Shown: piece by piece, positions 34,187-46,240 of the stretch | How the letters are laid out: each line of letters opens with the position of its first letter | How positions within the stretch are numbered: position 1 is the first letter of the stretch | Assembly: GCA_025093985.1 (NCBI GenBank) | Contig: JACAAK010000001.1 | Coordinates: forward strand, 1,612,001-1,676,000 | Origin: Calvatia gigantea | Taxonomy: Eukaryota; Basidiomycota; Agaricomycetes; Agaricales; Lycoperdaceae | Direction of reading: 5' to 3' | DNA length: 64,000 nt | Notes under the pieces: generated by a model | The model's database searches: none | The model's input: only the letters and a program-made list of their open reading frames with translations | What the model was told of the DNA's origin: nothing | Translations under genes and position numbers: made by a program

Positions 34187-36749
34187 TCAGATCCTTGTCT
34201 GGGGAGGTTTGCGCCCGTGGGATACCAGAGCATCATCAAGCTTGTTGAACCAGAGCTGCGCCAAGTCAGAGGTTTGTACTGCAAAGTTGTACATTTTGGT
34301 GGTCTGAAAACAGGCATCTGTATGTCAGAAGAACCTGGAGGAAAATAGCAGGAAGTCTCACGGTCAGGACCACAAACTCCCTTTCCCCCTTCCGTTGAAC
34401 TGTGGCGATGATTCCCTTTGATTCTTTCTCTTTATCCTTTTCCTTGAGTTTCTCCGAGGCCTTGAGAGCCAACTCATATTTGACGGAAAAATCTTGCGAC
34501 TTCTGTTGTTGCTTCACGCAAAGCAAGCGCGTACTTGTAAGGACGAGATATCGTGGCTTTGGTTTGCCTTGGGGAACGCGAGGGATAAGTTTACTTGCTC
34601 GACGTTTTATGGAACGTTCCTCCACAACGGAGCTGAATAACACTGACTCTGCAGGTGGTAGTTTTAGGATACTGGCACTGAGGAAACGGTGAATAAAATA
34701 CAGTAGAACAGATGGCATAGATCGCGACTCACAAATCGATTTCAGGTGAGGGACCATGGCCTTGCTTGGGGGACGGTGCAGGATTCCTTCCTCTTTCACT
34801 TTCACTCTCCAACGAATCTTGTGGGTTTATCGCCATTTGTGAGGACGGAGACCCTGAGGCTGGTGGGCTGGCGGGAACGAACACTACGTTTGCGCGACCT
34901 TCCAACAAACTACTTGTAGGCGAATCTTCGACCGCAGATTGATTTTCTTGCCCTGTTCGTTCTTGCACAAGCTGCTGCTTGATTTTATCAGCACCTTGAA
35001 TTGTTGAACCGGTCCCTCTTCGGGGCTGGAAGCCAGGGGGATCATCTTTGGGGCCAATTGACTCGTCCTCCTTGTTCTGGTTTACGCCCGGCAGGCGGCC
35101 GTTGGGGTGAACTAAGTAGCTTGGGGCTTCAGCATCGGACGCCCACGCCATCTCGTCTTCTGCCATGATATCATCCCAAGCGGCTTCGACATCATCCCAA
35201 ATCTGGTCGCTGCTTGGGAGAAGGGGGTGCTCTTTCTTGAAAAGGCCAGCCTCGAGCGATGGGGTTGGATCCATCCAGAGCGTATCCCAATTAATGGTTT
35301 TGAAAAAAGGGTGGCTCTTTAAAGCCTTCATGTCATTTTCAGTTCCAGGGCTTCCGACGCCCAGGCGCCCTGTTGGTTCACGAACCTAATATATGGCATG
35401 AGTGGGGATCAGGTCGGGGGGGGGGGGGGGGTTGCGAATACCGCCTTACGAGGAGTTTTTGTATCAGATCTTTGGCTTCATCGTCGAATTCTTCCGGGAA
35501 GGTGTATTCGAGTTTCTTAATTTTCTGCCACGTCAAAAAGTCCGAAAGCCCTTGAAAAGCGAAGCGACCGGCGATGAATTGATAAATGATGCACCCAAGG
35601 GCCCAGAAGTCGGAGCTGGTGCTGTGTCTGAGATGCAGTTCTTTGTGTTTGAGGAAGGGCTTCTTACCCTTTACTTGTTTCTCTAGCTTCGAGAAGCTCT
35701 GGAGCAATATACTGAGCAGTCCCTACCCAGGTCTGTGCCCTGTCAACTGAATATCTAATGAGTATCATGTTAGGAAATTGGGAGAATCGTGCCACACACC
35801 TCCTGTTTCAAGAACCTTTCCTGTACCGAAATCACAAATCTTCATGCGGTTGTTAGCATCAAGCAGTAGATTCTCAGGCTTGAGGTCTCTGAGGGGAGGT
35901 AATGTTGAGATTGGTTCAGACGAGAAGGAGAAATCTAAACAGACCGATGGATGACGCCTTTCGAGTGCATATACTCAATGGCGTCCACTAGCTGCGCAGC
36001 ATAGTAACGAGAACACTGGAGTGAGAGTGAACCTAGTTGATTCAGAAGTGTCTTCATTTCGCCGTTCTTGGCAAAATCAAGTACAAAATCTAACCAAGTC
36101 AGTGGTCACAGCCTTTTCCGGGAGGAGGTTTGGGACACGTACAAAGTCTCCAATCGTCCTGGAAGGTAGAGTATAAACGCACAATACCAGGATGGCCTCC
36201 ACCCAAAGCTGCAAGAGCATTGCGTTCTGCGAGGGCAGTGTGCATCTTGTTATTCTTGACAAGGTGCGATTTTTCAAGAACCTTGATTGCATATTGTTGT
36301 CCGGTAATGACATGGGTTGCTCTTTGGACCTGGCGAGGATCAACTGGTGAGCGTCACTGTCTTCTTGGGTGGGGGGGAACCAGGGGGGAGACTTGCAGTG
36401 GAATATGAACCTTCTCCGAGTGTGGCACCGAATTTGAAGTCGTCTGTGGCATTCATAGTGAGCCGGCCGCGAGATTTTGAACGCATACGGGGTGTGGTCT
36501 GTGCGTGTCTATCGTTACCATTGGGAACAAGATCTGCGGGGAGGTATGTAGGTGGTCCGCGGAGAGAGAGAGCGGGGTGCGGAGAAGTTGCGGGGAGGAC
36601 GTGTGCGGGGGATGAGCAAAGGGACTGGCGGGAGCTGAATCGTCGGAGGAGGTGGATATGGCCGATGTCTTTCTGCTAAGGTCGGCGAGAGAGGGTTGGG
36701 TAGTTGTGTCTGGCGACGATGCCTGGCCTGAGTCTGTTGTGACCGTCAT
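34187..36749 (-). CDS. PDK1: PDK1-type AGC kinase with PH domain
   Basis: 3-phosphoinositide-dependent protein kinase 1 (Pkh-like), the master activator of AGC kinases downstream of sphingoid/phosphoinositide signals. Start 36749, MTVTTDSGQASSPDTTTQ, is a disordered Ser/Thr leader. The kinase domain holds GEGSYSTV (Gly loop), QYAIKVLEKSHL (catalytic Lys), VIHRDLKPENLLLDANNRMK, ICDFGTGKVL, WVGTAQYIAPELL, SDFWALGCIIYQFIAG and FPEEFDDEAKDLIQKLLV. After NDMKALKSHPFFKTINWDTL comes a long Pro/Ser linker. A C-terminal PH domain follows (RASKLIPRVPQGKPKPRYLV; TSTRLLCVKQQQK; TKMYNFAVQTSDLAQLWF), ending SHGRKPPQTRI at 34187. The linker is longer than in animal PDK1. Confidence 0.92.
35416..35431. repeat. 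Run of 16 G (16 C on the coding strand) in a PDK1 intron
   Basis: On the minus strand this is a C16 pyrimidine tract 30-45 nt upstream of the 3' splice site of a PDK1 intron (35390-35452 region). Length is likely error-prone in sequencing. Confidence 0.85.
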
Positions 36750-37313
36750 TCGAGTGAGTCCTCAGACATCCACCAAACCCATCACTCACACACATCAGGC
36801 CTGGAACCGTGTTCCCATCTTCTCCGGCAGCTCAACTTCTCCATTGTTCACCCTTCTTCGTTACCCAGGCTCGCTTCTCCATTGTCTCAAGAACACCGCT
36901 CTATTCAAAAATTTCATATACATTATATATCACTATGCTGGAGCGTGTCTGCAAAAAGTAAGAGAAAAGAACCAAAAACAGAGAGAGAGAGTGTGTGTGT
37001 GTGTAATGCAGTTTTCGTCGTGAGAGGGGGGATGCAACAAGTATGATGAGCAAAACACAAGCCATTAAAAGGATTCTCCAACGTAAAGAGTAGTCAAGTC
37101 AAAGCGATAGGCAGCGGGGGGAAAGCGGGACAAGAAAACTACTGTGTGTAACGTAACCCAAAAAATTCCACAAGCATGAAGACATTGTCGAGTTGAAGGA
37201 TGAAAAAAAAAAAATTGTACATGATAACAATCTAATAAACGAAAGCAATAACAACCAGATAGCATACACGCACGTAAAACACAGTTCCAAAATAATTGAT
37301 TGCTTCGCTTCAA
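36750..37313. other. Intergenic between two minus-strand genes
   Basis: PDK1 promoter region and 3' side of the HMG gene. Contains an AG/TG microsatellite (about 36979-37004, (GA)n(GT)n) and an A-run at 37204-37213. No gene seen. Confidence 0.5.
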
Positions 37314-38940
37314 TCATTGCGATTGAGCCATTCCTGTCATCCGCGGAGGGCTGGATGTTTGTGCCCTCAGAAGTTGCTTGTTCCATGTCCCCCCCACTCT
37401 GCGAATCGATGAATTCGCCGCACCCGCAGGAGGCACATACCCTCCTGTAGTTGACGCTACACTCGTGGTCGTTGTTGTTGCCGCTGTCGCCGCATTTTGG
37501 AAATCAGCTGCCTCTCCAAACGTACACGAGGGCCCAAAATCAAGGTAGTCGTCTGGATTGTAGCTCATGTTTGATGATGATGGCGGGTCATGGCTGTTGC
37601 CGCTGCTACTGTCAGGATGTGGCATCCCGTCCGTGGTGGACAACGGTTGATGCATGAAGAGTCCCTGCACAACAGAGTTACTGACATCGGGTAATGTCAT
37701 AGCAAATGGGTCGTGAAAGTTGAATAGCTCAGAGGGGAATAAGCTCAGATCGAGAGGAGGGAAGTCGCCCAGCGAAACCTCAATTTCTCCAGTCGGATTA
37801 GCCAATAACTGGCTCGGGTCCAAATTCGTCAGTCGGAAAACACCAGGGTCCGCAGTTGCGTTCATAAACGCGCTTAGGGTATCATCGGTAGACCCAGAGA
37901 GTAGATTATCGAGATTCGATAGTTGGAAGGGTTCGAAATCGAATGAAACATTGTCCTAATGAATGTGTAATGAGAAGAAAGTAACAAGAATCTCTTTCAA
38001 CTTAAACACTTACTGTTGGTGGTGCAACGTGGCTTGAGGCAGATGTTTCTTGTTGCTGGTTCGAATCTGCGTTTGGCCACAGCGGGGATGGCGTTAGTGC
38101 TGGGGTCAATGTACCAGCGTTCGCAACCGTAGTTACAGAGGCATGGGGCCATTCCTGTCCGCTGGCAAAGGCGGCCGTGTTGAAAGACGGAAAAATCGTG
38201 TGTTCAAACGTTGTGGAAGCCTTTGAAGCAGCAGTAACGCCTGACGAAGGCGCTTCGGAAGCTTGGTTATTACTGCGGCCGTTGGTGGTGAGACCCCGAT
38301 CGATGTTTTGAGATTCGTCGGTCGCATTCGAGGCCGAGGGAGAGGGACTGGGTTCACAGGGAGAAGCCGCTGCAGAGACCGGCGGTGTTGGCCCCGCTGG
38401 TCCAAACCGGGTTTGCGAAGCGTAATATGGCACAAAAGGATAGGGGAGTGGGGTAGGAAGGCCATGTGCGAACTGGGGAAGGTTAATAGGCATGTTGATT
38501 GACGCGTAATATTGGGGGAGTGATGCTGTGGAAGGCGTAGTGGGGGGTAGAGATGACCTATCGGGGCTGCCTGTCCTGCGTTGCTCACGACGTTTTGTTA
38601 GTCGTTCAATCTGTTCTTGCTCGCGCTGTGCTCTCTTTTCTTCTTTCTTCATTGGTTTGAATCGATATCCTGGATACTTTAATGCATGTGCAGCCTTCGC
38701 CTCCTCAGCGCGTCTCTCGTATTCCTGACGCGTCTCTTCCGACTCGTTAGCCCACATATTTGAAATCATCTTTGATACTTCAGCCTGGGCCCGCCGTGGT
38801 TGTCCAGGTTCAAGAGGTGGGAGCTGATGGGCCTTGTCAGAGCGATAGATGATCCATGCATTTGGCGGTCTTGGAGCCTTCACAACTCGAGGAGCTGATC
38901 GGCTTGAGTGCGAGGGCATGGTCCGAACAACGCCAGCCAT
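37314..38940 (-). CDS. HMG-box transcription factor (MATA-HMG type)
   Basis: DNA-binding regulator with one N-terminal HMG box of the fungal mating-type/Ste11-like class. The start chosen is ATG at 38940 (MAGVVRTMPSHSSRSAPR). The box runs from about residue 20 (VKAPRPPNAWIIYRSDKAHQ) through QAEVSKMISNMWANESEETR to ALKYPGYRFKPMKKEEKRAQ, then a basic helix (EQIERLTKRREQRR). The remaining ~400 residues are Pro/Ser/Thr-rich. They are joined by an intron near 37960-38010 to an acidic, Asn/Asp/Phe-rich region (DNVSFDFEPFQLSNLDNLL) typical of activation domains. It ends PPRMTGMAQSQ. In mushrooms such genes act in mating, dikaryon maintenance or fruiting; the specific role is not readable. Confidence 0.87.
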
Positions 38941-39505
38941 GCTATTGAGGGTATGTATGCGCCGTCGTGTAAGAATGAAGATGATTGTAGATGAAAGAAC
39001 GTGATGGTAGACGTTGAGGAACAAGCCGAGTGCGGGAATACCACAATAGCTGATTTCCCATTACAGCATGGGTGTATGAGGGTCCAGGTTTGTTAATAAA
39101 GTCACCTCACGTGTTCACCACGGACAATGCTTTGCCACCATCGACCTGGACACACACAGAAAAAAAAAAATTCTTTGAGCTGCTGGACATTCGACCCTGA
39201 ACTTTGATGAAGGAGAACAATGGGCTCGTCAAAAGTATTCGTGTCGGGTCACAACTTCTTCCGGCTAAACCTGCCGAACGCGGGAGTGAACAGGAGCATA
39301 ATTGGTCTCAGGCAAATACTATAATACAACAAGGGGTGGATACATATTGATCGCAGATGAACCCAAGCGACACTCCAAACACCGAAAACACATGTGCAAG
39401 TACCGATTTGTCCGAGAGCCCTCAAATGAAGAGAAAAGAAAAAGAGCAGCAAAAAAAAAAGAGATACGCATAGGAGTTCTGTGAGCAAATTGGATGCGTC
39501 ACCAC
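38941..39505. other. Intergenic between two minus-strand genes
   Basis: Upstream region of the HMG gene and 3' region of the RNA-binding gene, with short A-runs. The 39249-39641 open frame has no protein features. Confidence 0.45.
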
Positions 39506-40358
39506 TTAATAGGTCCCTCCTTGTGGGTATCCTACAGTGAGCAAAATCATTCATATTGCTTGAGACGAGGGAAGTAAAACATACCTCCACCATAGCCGCC
39601 AGAGTTGTAGCCCTGACCACCGTAGCCGCCGTACCCTCCACCTCCGTATCCTCCAGAGCCTGTGTAAAAAAAGAAATTTGGTTTCACCCACTGATAAACC
39701 AATGCCAGGGCCGGCCAACTTACCTCCTCCATATCCACCTCCTCCACTGTATCCTCCTCCTCCTCCTCCACTGTATCCTCCTCCGCCACCACCACCTCCT
39801 GCTGTTGGTCAAGTTAGACCTTGAGTACAATGAGAGTAGTATGGATACGTACAAGTTCGGGCGTTCGCAATGTTGACTTTGATTCGTCGACCATCCAGCT
39901 CTTGCTCGTGCATGCCGTTGATAGCATTATCTGCTTCACCAGCAGACTCATAGGTCACAAATCCGAAACCACGGGAACGCCCCGTGTCGCGATCACGCAT
40001 AACGATGCACTAGAGACGGACGTCGATTAGCCGATCCATATCTTAGAGACAGACTACACATCGAAATGCGGGGTCCAAAGAAAACAAATGCGCACATCAC
40101 GAACAGATCCAAAGCTGTCAAACGCCTAAAATAGAAAGAATAATCGATAAGGAAACAGTACTGTTGACAAGCAACGAGAGTGCTTGGAAGCAGAGGCTAA
40201 CATGACGCAGGCTCTCATCAGTGGTGTTCCAGCTCAAATTTCTATACACAATATTATGATAATCATCAGTCTGACTCCTCCCGTCGGGGAGAAGCCCTAG
40301 GAACGACCGGCACAAGCACACGGACTGACCCAACATATATTTTTGTACCACTCGACAT
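39506..40358 (-). CDS. Glycine-rich RNA-binding protein (single RRM)
   Basis: Short RRM protein of the GRP/CIRBP-like class, probably nuclear, binding RNA and often cold- or stress-induced. Exon 1 (start 40358) is MSSGTKIYVG and joins NLSWNTTDESLRH, giving RNP2 (IYVGNL). Further exons give AFDSFGSVRDCIVMRDRDT, then SRGFGFVTYESAGEADNAI (RNP1 core RGFGFVTY) and GRRIKVNIANAR. The rest is Gly/Tyr repeats (SGGGGGGYSG; GGYGGYGGQGYNSGGYGGG), ending YPQGGTY at 39506. It is split by five or six tiny introns. The (TCC)n-rich stretch at 39725-39805 on the plus strand is simply the Gly-coding repeat. Confidence 0.9.
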
Positions 40359-40933
40359 GACGCAGGCCTTTTACAATCGAAACTTGAAACAAGATTTTGT
40401 TCTGAAAAAAACAAGCCAAACCACGAGACGTGGATGAAGGGAGAGGTTCTGAAGGAAGATCAGCTGCTGGTCTGTGTCTTATATGGAGGCCCTGCCACAT
40501 TCACACTCCGCCTGTTACCTCAGCCATACTAAACCCGAACCAATGTTCTCAAGCCATTTCCATCCATCTGTGTTCTACGTAGAAGCTTCTTTCCGTAATA
40601 AAATGACATCCCGCTGTCCACCTGAGCTCTCGAAGCATGTTCAACGCCTCGAAGAAGACCTCGTGCGACCCAACTTCGATGTTCGGATTATGTGGATAAA
40701 TTGAACATGACAGCAATTCTTGAAATTGGCATTCATGAAGAAGAAATGGGATGGAACACGATGGTATATGATGCAGGAAAGACAAAGTAAGAAACAACTC
40801 CAGTGCGACAGAAGCAACGATATCAAAAAAACACTTGTCGGCAGACTATATTACTAGGGTAAAGCGAATGTGTGCGGGGACTCGTGAGGTTCGTGAATAT
40901 TTGCGAATCGAAATACCGAATCGTTCAAATCAT
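40359..40933. other. Intergenic between two minus-strand genes
   Basis: Promoter of the RNA-binding gene and 3' side of the ABC transporter gene; no gene recognised. Confidence 0.45.
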
Positions 40934-43900
40934 TTACAAAGTGCCCTTCCGGGACTTATCCTTCTTCTCCTTCTTCTTCCCTTTGTCGTCTCCTTTGACG
41001 CTTCCGGTGGCACTGTCAGTGTCCCGTGCACTATTGTCATCGACAGAAACCCTTGGTGAGGAGTCCCGTCTGAGGCCAGCGATGCTCGGAATTATAGACG
41101 AGCTTTGGCGCCTGGCGGTAATGGAGATGCGGCGTGCCAATCGCTGGAAATTTTGCGATGAGATGCGTTTACGCTTGGGTTCGGATTCCAGATCTGGTGT
41201 ACCAGTACGAGATGGGTTGACATCGGCTCCAAATGTCACACCTGGAGCGGGTTTAGTGCTGCTGCTCTCAGGCTCCGACGAAGGGAAGGAAAGAGGTTCA
41301 AGTGAGGTGCCCTCTTGAGGGAATTGAACGGGGTCTTCATTCACCCCCATATCCTTCCCAGTTGCGGTGTTACGATGAGTACTAGATGGGGGCGCAAGAC
41401 TTCCTGTCTCGGTCGTGACGTCTTTCTGTGCGACAGTTTCGGTGGGAGGAAGGTCAATAACTGAACGTTGTTCTGGGGTGGAAACAAGATGGGCTTCTTG
41501 GGGGGGGATAATGCTATCCGAGGGACGTTGGTCCTCAGGGAGGGTTTCATTTGCCTCGCCGTTTTCAGGTGAAGCACCTTTCCCAACACTACCAGCTACC
41601 ACAGAAACTGCGGCATCCTCTGTTGCTGAGACCTGATCTGCCCACATGGAAGCAAATAGACCGTCTAAAGCCAAAAGCTCCTTGAACGTGCCCTGTTCGA
41701 CTACTTGTCCGTCCTTCAATACCAATATACTAAAGAAAGTTGTCAGAATCCTGGAATCATGAGTGAGGCGCGTTGCTCACAGATCAGCAGAAGATATAGT
41801 CTGATCATCACGGGTGAGTTATTGAAGATACGCAACGAAGAAAAGAGCTCACAGAGAGTCGATGAGCGATTGAGAGAGATGATCGTCCTTGGACGAGATT
41901 TTGCAGTGCTTTTTGAATGTCCTTCTCCGTCGATGTGTCCAACGCACTACTGAGGTTTAAACAAACATGTCCGGGACATTTCGAGCGCACTTACCTTGTG
42001 GCTTCGTCCAAAAGTAAAATCGGCGGGTTTTTCAACAAGGTCCTTGCGATTGCAACACGCTGTTTTTCTCCTCCACTCAAACGAACCCCTCGTTCACCGA
42101 CCTTCGTATTATATCCTACAAAAACGCTAAGAATAGGATCAAAAAGAAGGCGCCATCAACTTTACCGTCAGGGAAAGTCATGATTCGATCATGCATCTGG
42201 GCAGATTTTGTGGCCTCCTCAATTTCCTCTGGGGTTGAACCTATTTTGCCATAGCTAGCAGTTCATCAAAATGGCTGAATAGCCCATAGATGATAAAGTC
42301 ACCGACCCAATGTTGTAACCAATGGTAGAATTGAATAGGATAGGATCCTGAGGAACAACGCCGATTGCCTGCCGCAGACTCTTCTGCGTCACATCCCTAT
42401 ACCAGAATTATGGGTCACACCGAAGTTGAAGGCATGAGTGTTCGCACCTAATGTCTTGGCCGTCAATTCGAATACTTCCTTCTCCTTCACCTAAGTCGTA
42501 AAAACGGTACAGCAATCGCAAAATTGTAGATTTCCCAGCACCAGATTCCCCAACCAAGGCGACGGACGATCCCTTCGGAACTTTGAACGAAACACCATTG
42601 AGAGCCGTGATGCGGTGGTCGTAAGAGAAGCTAACATTGTCTATGTGATGGTGAGCCGGATGGGAAGAAATCGACAATAACGCGTCACGAACCAAACTCG
42701 ATCTCCCCGTCGGTGACGATAAGATCGGGAGCATTTGGTTTGTCATTGACCTCCGACGGTTCATTGAGCAAGGCCAGTAAACGCTCAGTATCAACGAGAG
42801 ACTGATTTACGGAACGATAGATGTAACCGAGTTGATTGAGAGGTCCATAAAGCTAAGGGAAGTGAGTTGAGCCATCCTTGACCCCAGATTGGTAAGGTTA
42901 TTACCTGTGTGAGATAGGTAATGAACATAATAAAATCCCTAGAGCCGGTGTGCGGATGTTGTGTGATGCGATAGGCGACCATAAGAGATCCAACGAGAAG
43001 ACCCAATGTGATGATGAAATTTTGCACGAGGTTAAGCAAGTTGAGGGAAACTTGGGGAGAGATAAACTTTAAAACCCGCTCCCAGGCGGTGCAATATTTA
43101 CTCACTGATGACTTTGTATTCAAGTGCCTGATACTCGCGAACGGCTTCCCTGTATCTCTCACCTTCATGTTCTTCGCCGTTGAAATACTTGACTGTTTCA
43201 TAATTGAGCAAGCAGTCCGTGTGAATACCCCGGGTGATCTGGAAGACCATCAACAGCTGTGCGATGCGGAGATACGGTAATAACATACAACGTCTCGGTC
43301 ATTCATCTGACGTCTCACACGAGTGCGATACCGAGTCAAAATGACACTGGCAGTGACTGAAGCAAGATCAGGATGATGAAAGAAGAGCACTTAAAGTATA
43401 CATACCATATGCATACATCACAACAAAGATCACGACTGCAATTTGCCAGTCGAAAAGGACACAAAACACGACCAACGCAATAATAATGTCAATGAAAGTG
43501 GGAATGATGTTGAACAGAATCAGCTATCAAAAGCTGAGTTAAGTCGTATAACATCATGAGCCGTGGAAGCACTTACCTCAAATGTATGGTTGATCGCAGC
43601 ACCACGATCAAGTACTCGCAAAATTTCCCCCGTCTTACGGCGAGTATGCCAGGAAAATGAAAGATTGAGAATGTGGGCAAATGAAAGTTGCGACATTTCT
43701 AATAATGATGTCAGAAGAAACCGCGTGGAAAGGAATACCCTTACCCCTGTCAGAATACTGCATGACTGGTGCCCATAAAGACTGTAAAACGTCAGACAAC
43801 TCCTTTTTATTTTAAAATAAAAGACGAACATACATCACGAACGGCTGCCAACCCCCCACTACCTTGCAAACATCGCAGCCCAACATAACCGAGGAGGGCC

Positions 43901-45108
43901 AGCCAAGGAGAATACGACGTACGACCCTCGAAGATATTGACAAGTTCTCCGAGGACCAGGGGAACAGCCACGTTGACGGCACGTTCCACAACCAGAATAA
44001 ACACACAGAGGATCTGATCAATTTGAGTGTAGGTCGATCAATGATATTATGCCTAGCTCACCGCCAACGATTGTAGATATCTGCTCTTGGTTGGCCAGAG
44101 ATAGGGCATTAAACGCTTCAGGCGTCTCCAAATTTCGGACCAGCTGGGTTCAAGTGAAATATCCGGTTTCTCCCCACTCTGTGAAGTTTGAGTCCGGCGC
44201 TGAAAAATCCAAAGACGGAAGGCACACCTTATCTTGACGAGTTGAAAGAGCCGGAGTGGCTGGTCTAGTGGCTGGTGCAGAAGCCTGCAAGTTGGAGCGA
44301 GGGTCCCGAAATGTACCGTACTTGCTAGCTTCAGATGCAACTATAGGGGAGCTCGAAGTAGATATATGGTCCCTGGTCCCCGAAGGCAAGAGGAAAGTAG
44401 AATCCGTAGCAGGCGCCACAGCATTGTCTTCGGCTGCAAGAGACCTGTATACAACACGTGGAGAAGAAAGGGAGGCGAACAAGGGAACAAGAAGCAAAAC
44501 TCGGAAAGCCGGGAACGAGAAGTGAAGTAACTCCCGCAGAGGGATCTGCGAAGGGGTCTCTGGGATGTGAGGGGGAGGTCCTGTAGTACCAACATTCTTC
44601 AGAAAACCAAGTCTTTCAACATGCAAAAAAAGAATATATCACCGTTACGTAGGTCTCGGATCTTCAACCCAAGTAAAACGACCAAGGCAGTGTCCATCAT
44701 GAAAGCCAACCCCATCACCGTCTTAACCCTACGCAATGTCCACACCGACACACCATTTACATCTTTCCAAGATCCAAGCGCAGCTAGGCCAGCAAAAGCA
44801 GCAACTCCAATGACGGTATTAATTTCGATACCGGTATGGCGGGGCCAAAATTTATCGAGAACGGCGAAGACTACGAAGGCCGCTCCGTCAAGGAAGTAAG
44901 AGGTAGAAATGAGAGATAAGAGAGCAAGAATAGAAGCTCTACGAGGGACGACATTGGCGACGACGACCGAAGTTATAGGCGAAGGAGCTTCGGGTGATTG
45001 AGGGCGCAAAGACAGGAGAGAAATAGTCGTGACAAAGACAAGAGCTGGGGAGATAATCCTCAGGATGAAGACAGGCGAAACTACGCCCGGGGGTATGACG
45101 AGTACCAT
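40934..45108 (-). CDS. HMT1: HMT1/ABCB6-type half ABC transporter
   Basis: Vacuolar or endosomal ABC transporter like fission-yeast Hmt1, which sequesters heavy-metal/phytochelatin or glutathione conjugates. Start 45108, [19 protein letters not shown]; the TTG further upstream is not used. An N-terminal TMD0 with about five spans comes first ([32 protein letters not shown]), then a six-span core ([73 protein letters not shown]). The ATPase has Walker [12 protein letters not shown]-loop VVPQDP, signature LSGGEKQR, Walker [13 protein letters not shown] and H-loop AHRLST. A long Ser/Thr/Pro and Lys-rich tail ends [14 protein letters not shown], longer than usual. ETVKYFN separates this clade from most other ABCB transporters; ATM1 shares it but lacks TMD0. 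Confidence 0.9.
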
Positions 45109-45436
45109 GGCCGCCGTCGCCACCAAGGATGAATTATCTGGCTAACAGACACTCAGTAGTGGAGAGAACCAAGAGGGCTGACAATAAAAATGGCTGCTGT
45201 ATTTAACCGTCACGTGCGCACTGAAACCCGAAATGTTGGAACTGACAAGCTCTGACAAGCCATCTTCAGGCTGCATGACGTTGTCTTTCCATTCAAATCA
45301 GCACCCAGTCAGCCTGCGACCATGCAGATCAAAAAACGTGTTTTCCATGTGTTGTACAGAGCCTGGAAGCACTCCACTACCTACATTAGGTGTTATGCAG
45401 ATAACCGCAATGTAGACTGGGAACGTCACTATCCTA
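45109..45436. other. Promoter side of the ABC transporter
   Basis: No gene recognised. Presumed promoter of the divergent ABC gene start at 45108. Confidence 0.4.
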
Positions 45437-45808
45437 CTACAATAGTACTCTCCTGACACTGAAACCCCCTGGCCCGCCTTCCCTAAGTGTTGCTCCCGGA
45501 TCATCCTCTTTGGGATTCAGAGTCACGGCAATACAATCACCATGGACATGATCCCCATCAGAACAGAGAATATCAATAAGGCGGTCGTTGTCTTGGTCCA
45601 ACGTGGAGGGGCGGATAGTGAACCGAGGAGCCAGGTAGAAAGAATGTCGCCAGAGTTGATGATCGTGCGCGGGAATAAAAGCAGCGGCCCAACGAACGAG
45701 TGGTTCTATATTGTTAGCTAGCTGCGTAGCGGGAATCGGAAACGGGCAGCCGATTCGATCAATTGTGAGGAACTTGCCGCTGATAAGAACCCATTTCCTT
45801 GCCGGAAC
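45437..45808 (-). CDS. Orphan coding-like exon, gene not resolved
   Basis: An open stretch of 123 codons without ATG runs from a possible 3' splice site (…GTAG before VPARKWVLISGKFLTI) to TAG at 45437. Its composition is protein-like (DRIGCPFPIPATQLANNIE; APRFTIRPSTLDQDNDRLID; GDCIAVTLNPKEDDPGAT). No upstream exon could be joined with confidence and no family is recognised. It may be the last exon of a small gene, a relic, or chance. A plus-strand frame (45711-45896) overlaps it. Confidence 0.3.
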   Translation of the reverse strand, partial: VPARKWVLISGKFLTIDRIGCPFPIPATQLANNIEPLVRWAAAFIPAHDHQLWRHSFYLAPRFTIRPSTLDQDNDRLIDILCSDGDHVHGDCIAVTLNPKEDDPGATLREGGPGGFSVRRVLL

Positions 45809-45961
45809 CTACCTACGCCAGGTTGAGCACGGTGTGCTCCTCCTTCAAAACCAGTTTACTGAGATACACGGCGAAAGGCGCAAAAGAAAAAAATAGAGCA
45901 AAACCCCCCCAGTCAACGTTCAATCATTTAATCCTAGAGCATATTAAGTCTTATTAGCAAG

Positions 45962-46110
45962 ATGGGCGATTGTGGCGGCTGCCAAACACCACAGTCATGA
46001 AGTGAAGCGAGTGACAAGTTAATCTATTCCTTAGTGGGGGCGCATGTGCAGGCAGGAGCTGCAGCAAATGCAAGAACTGGACAACGAAACTAGTGAAGGA
46101 AGGGTTTTAA
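45962..46110 (+). CDS. Candidate metallothionein-like peptide
   Basis: Too short for routine ORF calling. Exon 45962-45993 (MGDCGGCQTP) joins exon 46035-46110 across a 41-nt GT-AG intron. The product is a 35-residue peptide, MGDCGGCQTPHGGACAGRSC followed by SKCKNWTTKLVKEGF. It opens MGDCG, as do several fungal metallothioneins, and has five Cys in CxxC, CxxxxC and SKCK spacing. Against it: only five Cys, a slightly short intron and a non-Cys tail. It could be a degenerate copy or chance. Confidence 0.3.
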
Positions 46111-46240
46111 AAAAATGCAACGTCGTGATTTTGCTGGGGGTGTTATGCTGTACATTCTCCCAGCAAGCTGAGGATAAATCTCTTCCGCTTTCATACCGTG
46201 ATAGCGCACCTGGAGCTGAACCATTCATTAGAACATCCGA

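Noticed and set aside
38941..39024. Longer HMG-protein start adding MFLNVYHHVLSS
   Set aside because: That start would be TTG; the first ATG in frame with the HMG box is at 38940.
39547..39805. Gly/Glu-rich repeats on several frames
   Set aside because: They are frame shadows of the glycine-rich RNA-binding protein's TCC/GGA-type repeat, not a separate repeat element.
45109..45126. Six-codon N-terminal extension of the ABC transporter
   Set aside because: It would start at TTG; ATG at 45108 directly begins the first hydrophobic segment.
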